A stretch of DNA of 64,000 nucleotides from Pseudomonas_T sp032052615. GTDB lineage: Bacteria; Pseudomonadota; Gammaproteobacteria; Pseudomonadales; Pseudomonadaceae. Shown one piece after another: positions 59,148-64,000 of the stretch. The DNA is taken from NCBI GenBank assembly GCA_032052615.1, contig DAMBWF010000001.1, positions 310,001 to 374,000 on the forward strand, read 5' to 3'. The notes under the pieces were generated by a model. That model was given only the letters and a program-made list of their open reading frames with translations. It was not told the DNA's origin and made no database searches. The translations under genes and the position numbers were made by a program. Every line of letters begins with the position of its first letter. Within the stretch, counting starts at the first letter, position 1.

Positions 59148-60473
59148 TCAAGCCTCCTGTGCCAGGCGCAGGCCGGAGAACTGCCAACGCATCGAGGGGT
59201 AGAAGAAGTTGCGATAGGTGGCGCGGATATGGTCGGCGGGCGTCGCGCAGCAGCCGCCGCGCAGCACCATCTGGCCGGACATGAACTTGCCGTTGTATTC
59301 GCCCAGGCTGCCCTCCAGCGGGCGGAAGCCGGGGTAGGGGCGGTAGGCGCTACCGGTCCATTCCCAGACATCGCCGAACATCTGTCCGGGGGCCTCCGGC
59401 GCGGCGCCTGGCTCGCCCACGCCAACGAGGCGGGCCTCGGCGGCGACCGGGTGCAGGTAGTCGTCCTCCATGAAGTGCCCGGCGAGGGGCAGGTCGCGGG
59501 CGGCGACTTCCCATTCCGCCTCGCTCGGCAACCGCGCGCCCGCCCAGGCGGCGTAGGCGTCCGCTTCGTAGAAGCTCAGGTGGCAGACTGGCGCCGCCGG
59601 GTCCAGCGGACGGGGGCCGCCCAGGGTGAATTCGTGCCAGGCATCGCTCTCCCGCCGCCAGTACAGCGGCGCCTGCCAGCCGAGCTGGCCGATCAGGCTC
59701 CAGCCATCGGACAGCCACAGGTCGCTACGCCGGTAGCCGCCGTCCTCGATGAAGGCCAGGTACTCGGCGTTGTTCACCGGACGGCTGGCGAGGCGGAAGT
59801 CATCGACGAATACCCGGTGGCGCGGCCGTTCGCAGTCGAACGCGAACTCGTTCCCGTCCATGCCGATGGCGCGCACCCCGCCGGTGTAGGTCCGCCAACG
59901 CAGGGGTTCGGGCTCCCGGGGCGCCGGCGCGGGCAGGTCGGCGCGGTAGGCGGGGGCCAGGGGGTTCTGGGCGAAGATGTGCTTGATGTCCATGAGCAGC
60001 AATTCCTGGTGCTGCTGTTCGTGCTGCAGGCCCAGTTCGACGCGCCGGGCGATCTCGTCCACGGCGTGAGGGGGCGGCTGGCTCAGCAAGTCCTCCATGG
60101 CCCGATCGATATGGGCCCGATACGCGTAGACCTGCGCCACCGTCGGCCTCGCCAGCAAGCCCCGGGCGGCGCGTGGAAAGGGTACGCCGTGGGTCTGGTA
60201 GTAGGAATTGAACAGGGTGTCGTAGATGCGGTCCGGGGTCCGGTAGCCCTTGAGGTAGGGGGTCAGCAGGAAGGCTTCGAAGAACCAGCTCACATGGGCC
60301 AGGTGCCATTTGGGCGGGCTCACGTCGGGCATGCTCTGGATCACATAGTCCTCGACCTGTAGGGGGGCGCAGATCCGCTCGCTCGCCTGACGGACCCGGC
60401 GGTAGCGGGCCAGCAGGGTATCGAGATCGGCCGCGAAGCCGGTTTCCAGGGCGGGGCGGGGCATTCGACGCAC
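59148..60473 (-). CDS. egtB: Ergothioneine biosynthesis protein EgtB
   Basis: 441 residues. N-terminal DinB_2 domain with iron ligands: His in PPKWHLAHVSWFFEAFLL and the HxxxH of LQHEQQHQELLLMD. C-terminal FGE-sulfatase domain with RLPSEAEWEVAARD, FGDVWEWTGSAYRPYPGF and the closing VLRGGCCATPADHIRAT. It attaches sulfur to hercynine. With egtD it forms a two-gene operon; egtA, egtC and egtE are absent, so the exact sulfur donor is unclear, as in other two-gene systems. Confidence 0.93.
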   Translation of the reverse strand: MRRMPRPALETGFAADLDTLLARYRRVRQASERICAPLQVEDYVIQSMPDVSPPKWHLAHVSWFFEAFLLTPYLKGYRTPDRIYDTLFNSYYQTHGVPFPRAARGLLARPTVAQVYAYRAHIDRAMEDLLSQPPPHAVDEIARRVELGLQHEQQHQELLLMDIKHIFAQNPLAPAYRADLPAPAPREPEPLRWRTYTGGVRAIGMDGNEFAFDCERPRHRVFVDDFRLASRPVNNAEYLAFIEDGGYRRSDLWLSDGWSLIGQLGWQAPLYWRRESDAWHEFTLGGPRPLDPAAPVCHLSFYEADAYAAWAGARLPSEAEWEVAARDLPLAGHFMEDDYLHPVAAEARLVGVGEPGAAPEAPGQMFGDVWEWTGSAYRPYPGFRPLEGSLGEYNGKFMSGQMVLRGGCCATPADHIRATYRNFFYPSMRWQFSGLRLAQEA

Positions 60474-60613
60474 TCCTGTGCAGGGTGGGCGCGGACGCTG
60501 ACGGAGGATTCACGGCGCTGGTCTTGGAAACCGACCGTGAGGGGGCGGGCAAGTTTCACCCGTGAGGGCAGCCCATGCCGACGGCGCGTGGCGCGCCGCG
60601 GCGTTCGGGACGG

Positions 60614-60922
60614 TCAGTAGTTCGGCGGCGTTTCGGGAATGCCGGTGGCGTCGGTCAGGACCGGCATGGTCCAGGGCTCCAGTTCGTGGCCCTGCTTGCC
60701 CAGCTCCAGGCGTGCCCGCTCCAGGGCCTCGCCCAGGCGGACCGGGTCCTGGTAGAGGGCGGCTTTCAGACCGGGGACCTTGAGCAATTCCTGACCCTGG
60801 TGGTCGCTGATCCGGAGCGAGAATTCGTCCCCGGCGGTGTCGCGCTCGATGGCGCTGGTGTAGGGTTTGAAGGCGTCTCGGGCCAGTTCGGTGGCTTTTT
60901 CGTAGCTGAGCGAGTGGCTCAT
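60614..60922 (-). CDS. Small conserved hypothetical protein
   Basis: 102 residues from the ATG at 60922. An earlier in-frame ATG would add about 59 non-conserved residues. No signal peptide or membrane helix. Mixed alpha/beta pattern starting MSHSLSYEKATELARDAFKP and ending PVLTDATGIPETPPNY. Not recognised; sits between egtB and bphO. Confidence 0.55.
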   Translation of the reverse strand: MSHSLSYEKATELARDAFKPYTSAIERDTAGDEFSLRISDHQGQELLKVPGLKAALYQDPVRLGEALERARLELGKQGHELEPWTMPVLTDATGIPETPPNY

Positions 60923-61233
60923 GGCGTTCTCCATGGAATGACGATGCATTACGATGGACCGCTCGTCACCGGCAGAAGGTTCCGCATTTTCCCACGACCG
61001 TCCATCTCGATTCGGGCCAGGAACGCCCCGTTTTCCCCAGGACTTGGTACGCTGCCGCAGGGCCGATGGCTCGGCCGTCTGAACTTTGCGGGGCATCACG
61101 GTCTAGTACCTGAGGCGGCGACCGGCGGCTTGTCACACTTCACATAGTTCAGCGCTTTTCCACATGCGAGCGCATACTCGCGTCCTCATTCGTTCCACCC
61201 CGCTCACGAGGCACCACTCGGAATGCATATGGC
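60923..61233. other. Divergent intergenic region upstream of bphO
   Basis: About 310 bases without a recognised gene. It includes a GAACTT (61081-61086) followed 15 bases later by TCTAG, a poor sigma-22-like arrangement with short spacing. It also includes a short inverted repeat GCGAG/CTCGC (61166-61170, 61177-61181). A four-codon ORF (ATG at 61223) overlaps the bphO ATG, which may affect its translation. Confidence 0.4.
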
Positions 61234-61839
61234 ATGACCGCAGGTTTCCAGATTTCTCCCGTGCTGTTCGCGTTGCGCGACGCAACCCGCCAGTTGCACG
61301 CGGAATTGGATGCCACTTCTCCCCTGACCCAGCCCGGTCTCGACGAGGAGCGCTACGCGCGCTACGCGCGGCGCGTGCTCGGCTGGATGCGTCCGCTGGA
61401 GGCGGGGCTGGCCCGCCTCGACTGGCCCACGGGCCTGGAAGCGGAGCACCGGTTTCACAAGACCCAGTGGCTGGAGGCCGACCTGATGGCGGCGGGCTTG
61501 GACCGCGATGACCTGGCGGCCATCGAGCCCTGTCCCCATGCGCCCCAGGTTACCGACCTGGCCAGCGGTTTCGGCGTGACTTACGTGGTCGAGGGCGCTA
61601 CCCTGGGCGGCACGATCCTGTTCAAGCGGCTCGCGCCCCGATTGCCCGGGCTGCCCCTGGCCTGGCTGCAAGGGTACGGGAGCGACACCGGCGTCCGCTG
61701 GCAGCGCTTCCAGCAACAGCTCGCCCAGCATGTGTTGAGCGAAACCGATATCCGCCTGGCGCAGCGCGCCGCCCAGGAGGCCTTTCGAACCTTCCGGCAA
61801 TGGGTGACGCCCGAGGTAGCGATAGCATGTCCGACATGA
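61234..61839 (+). CDS. bphO: Bacteriophytochrome-associated heme oxygenase
   Basis: 201 residues. Heme oxygenase fold with the proximal His near residue 22 (LRDATRQLHAELD) and a GxxxG-rich distal helix (YVVEGATLGGTILFK). It opens heme to biliverdin, the BphP chromophore. The stop lies just after the start of bphP, so the two genes overlap (ATGA), the usual bphO-bphP order in Pseudomonas. Confidence 0.92.
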   Translation: MTAGFQISPVLFALRDATRQLHAELDATSPLTQPGLDEERYARYARRVLGWMRPLEAGLARLDWPTGLEAEHRFHKTQWLEADLMAAGLDRDDLAAIEPCPHAPQVTDLASGFGVTYVVEGATLGGTILFKRLAPRLPGLPLAWLQGYGSDTGVRWQRFQQQLAQHVLSETDIRLAQRAAQEAFRTFRQWVTPEVAIACPT

Positions 61840-64000
61840 GTGCCCCGGCGGTCGACGAACCGGTCACGCTGGCCAACTGCGAGGACGAGCCAATCCACAT
61901 CCCCGGCGCGGTGCAGCCCCACGGGGGGCTGATCGCGCTGGACGGCGAAAAGCGTGTGCTGAGCTTCAGTCAGAACCTCCCGGAGCTCCTCGGGTTCACG
62001 CCGCGCCTGGGGGACTGTCTGGAGCCGTCCCAGGTGGGCACCGAAGTGATGCGCCTGCTCGACGAGCGGGACATCGGCGTCAATCGCTGGAGCAACGCCG
62101 TCGAGAGCAAGATCGGCGAGACCCTGTTCGATGTGGTGGGGCATTTCTTCGATGACGTGCTCTACCTGGAATTCGAGCCGCGCCCCCTTGCCAGCGCGGC
62201 GTTCACCGCCTTCGCCTTGAACGCCCAGCGCATCATCGGCCAGGTCCAGCAGCGCCATGAATTGCAGGACCTGCTGGTCAACGTCACCGAGGAAATCCGC
62301 CGCATGACCGGCTACGACCGGGTCATGGCCTATCGCTTCAAGCCGGACCTGTCCGGCGAGGTGGTGGCCGAAGCGCGCCGCGAGGACCTGGTGAGCTACC
62401 TGGGCCAGCGTTACCCGGCCTCGGACATCCCGGCCCAGGCGCGCCGCCTGTACATCGAGAACCCGATCCGCCTGATCGCCGACGTGGCTTACCGGCCGGC
62501 GCGCCTGCTGCCCGACCGGCACCCGCGGACCGGCAAGGCCTTCGATTTGAGCTTCAGCACCCTGCGCAGCGTATCGCCGATCCATTGCGAATACCTGACG
62601 AACATGGGCGTTTCCGCCTCCATGAGCATTTCCATCGTGGTCGGCGGCGAGCTGTGGGGGTTGTTCTCCTGCCACCATATGTCGCCCAAGCGCGTGCCCT
62701 ATCCGGTGCGCATGGCCTTCCAGGTGTTCTCCCAGGTGTGCAGCGCGGTGATCGAGCGGCTGGAAGCGAGCAAGGCCGCCGAGACCCAGCGCCACGCCGC
62801 CGAACTCCAGCTCAGTCTGGTGCGCCACGCCCGCGACACCGACGACCTGTTGAGTTCCTTGACCAAGCAGATGGACGAAGTCGCCCGGCTGCTGCCGTGC
62901 GACGCCGTGGCGGTGGTGCTCGGCGGCCGCCTGAGCTGCCAGGGCGACGGTCTCCAGGAAGACTTCGTCCGGCGCGTGGTGCAGCACCTGGAGCTGGACG
63001 ACGGCCTGGAGACGTTCTACACGGACAGGTGGCCCCACCTGCATCCGCATCTGCCGGAGGCGCGTTTCTGCGGCGTGTTGGCGATCCGCTTCCATCGCCA
63101 GGCGTCGGGCTGGATTCTCTGGTTCCGCCTGGAGGAAGTGCAGACCATCAACTGGGGCGGCAAGCCCGAGAAAATCGTCTCCCTTGGCCCTTCGGGCGGC
63201 CGCCTGACGCCACGCGGCTCCTTCGAGGCCTGGGAGGAAGTGGTGCAGGGCAGCTCCATGGCCTGGAGCCCCACCGACCTGAGCATCGCGGAAAAACTAC
63301 GGGTCGAGCTGATGGAGCTGTGCCTGAACCGCGCCAGCGAGATCGATCGCATGCGCCAGCGGCTGATCGCCGTGCTCGGCCACGACCTGCGCAACCCGTT
63401 GCAATCCATCTCCATGGCGGCGGCGATGCTGTCGCCCAACGACACCCGCACCGCCGAGTTGCGCCAGCACATCACCACGTCCAGCGGGCGCATGGAGCGG
63501 TTGATCAGCCAGATCCTGGAAATGAGCCGGTTGCAGGCGGGCGCCGGCATCACCGTGCAGTGCGTGCCCACGGATTTCTCCCGGCTGGTGGCGGACATCA
63601 TCCACGAGACCTGTCTGGCCTACCCGGGCCTGGCCATCGAAATCGCCATCACCCCCGGCATCCACGCCAACCTGGACCCCGACCGCATGGCCCAGGTGGT
63701 CGCCAACCTGCTGAGCAACGCCCGCCACCATGGTGTTCAAGGGCAGCCGGTGAAGGTGGACCTGACCCAAGACAAAACTCTTATTACCCTGGCCGTGCGC
63801 AACGAGGCGGAGCCGCTCTCGGAGGAGCGCCTGGCCTCGCTGTTCACGCCGTTCAAGCAGCCGCCACCCGAGCATGGGCGCAACAAGAGCGGGCTGGGGA
63901 TCGGGCTGTACATTTCCCAGGCCATCGTCCTCGCCCATGGCGGCACCATCGACGTCAGCCAGGCCGATGGCCTGGTGGCCTTCCGCGTACGCCTGTCGCG
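61827..64000 (+). CDS. bphP: Bacteriophytochrome histidine kinase, 3' truncated by window edge
   Basis: About 724 residues visible, lacking only the last few. PAS domain with the biliverdin-attaching Cys18 (TLANCEDEPIHIPG), GAF with the phytochrome PASDIPAQARRLY motif, PHY, then HisKA with His519 (VLGHDLRNPLQSI) and a HATPase with NLLSNARHHG and KSGLGIGLYISQAI. Cys-to-His distance equals that of P. aeruginosa BphP (Cys12/His513, from memory). Two starts are possible: ATG 61827, or 61836, which overlaps the bphO stop. A red/far-red light sensor kinase. Confidence 0.95.
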   Translation, partial: MSDMSAPAVDEPVTLANCEDEPIHIPGAVQPHGGLIALDGEKRVLSFSQNLPELLGFTPRLGDCLEPSQVGTEVMRLLDERDIGVNRWSNAVESKIGETLFDVVGHFFDDVLYLEFEPRPLASAAFTAFALNAQRIIGQVQQRHELQDLLVNVTEEIRRMTGYDRVMAYRFKPDLSGEVVAEARREDLVSYLGQRYPASDIPAQARRLYIENPIRLIADVAYRPARLLPDRHPRTGKAFDLSFSTLRSVSPIHCEYLTNMGVSASMSISIVVGGELWGLFSCHHMSPKRVPYPVRMAFQVFSQVCSAVIERLEASKAAETQRHAAELQLSLVRHARDTDDLLSSLTKQMDEVARLLPCDAVAVVLGGRLSCQGDGLQEDFVRRVVQHLELDDGLETFYTDRWPHLHPHLPEARFCGVLAIRFHRQASGWILWFRLEEVQTINWGGKPEKIVSLGPSGGRLTPRGSFEAWEEVVQGSSMAWSPTDLSIAEKLRVELMELCLNRASEIDRMRQRLIAVLGHDLRNPLQSISMAAAMLSPNDTRTAELRQHITTSSGRMERLISQILEMSRLQAGAGITVQCVPTDFSRLVADIIHETCLAYPGLAIEIAITPGIHANLDPDRMAQVVANLLSNARHHGVQGQPVKVDLTQDKTLITLAVRNEAEPLSEERLASLFTPFKQPPPEHGRNKSGLGIGLYISQAIVLAHGGTIDVSQADGLVAFRVRLS

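Noticed and set aside
61081..61106. AlgU-like promoter (GAACTT, TCTAG) upstream of bphO
   Set aside because: Spacer is only 15 bases and the -10 is partial; not convincing without expression data.

Overview
The window is a 64 kb stretch of high-GC chromosome from a Pseudomonas close to the P. aeruginosa lineage. The main evidence is gene order. From memory of that lineage, xseA, a LysR regulator, TRAP genes, an M23 peptidase and leuA lie on one side of guaB-guaA. The multicopper oxidase, tadA, mltF, purL, purT, ffh-rpsP-rimM-trmD-rplS, xerD, dsbC, hom and thrC lie on the other. The species is inferred, because no rRNA or tRNA gene is present.

Layout. 1-3.7 kb: the 3' part of a methionine-type aminotransferase, a YafV-type omega-amidase, and a secreted protein with a GEVED domain and five repeats. 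3.7-13.5 kb, minus strand: leuA with a small upstream leader ORF, a GST, an M23 peptidase, a TRAP transporter operon ending in a VanX-type dipeptidase, a LysR regulator and xseA. 13.6-17.4 kb: a small membrane protein, then guaB and guaA. 17.4-26.5 kb looks accessory: long GC-rich spacers, a DoxX-like gene, a DUF3806-like gene, a three-gene cluster (cytidylyltransferase-HAD fusion, flippase, TagB/TagF-like transferase) and an iron ABC pair without an ATPase. 26.7-33.3 kb: multicopper oxidase, tadA, a three-component lipid-linked glycosylation cassette, and mltF. 33.5-43.8 kb: purL with an overlapping two-motif CDGSH protein, a NIF3-like protein, an L,D-transpeptidase, two NUDIX genes, a gamma-carbonic anhydrase family gene, a DUF1289 gene, purT, a CBS/CorC protein and a CcsA-like protein. 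43.9-52.8 kb: ffh, the rpsP-rimM-trmD-rplS operon, xerD, dsbC, a GFA protein, hom and thrC. 52.8-58.2 kb: a DUF3509 gene with a sigma-22-like promoter, a probable small RNA with a similar promoter, a NUDIX gene, a DEAD-box helicase, a small periplasmic protein, a subtilase-like protein and a small unknown gene. 58.2-64 kb: egtD-egtB, a small unknown gene, and bphO-bphP, which runs off the right edge.

Most of the window is housekeeping: purines (guaBA, purL, purT), leucine and threonine/homoserine synthesis, translation and protein targeting, and disulfide isomerisation. The features most worth following up are the glycerol-phosphate-type surface-modification cluster at 19.8-23.8 kb, the all-Cys first motif of the CDGSH-like protein, the putative sigma-22 sRNA at 53.3 kb, the leuA leader ORF, the TRAP-VanX operon, and the subtilase whose catalytic Asp position aligns with Glu.
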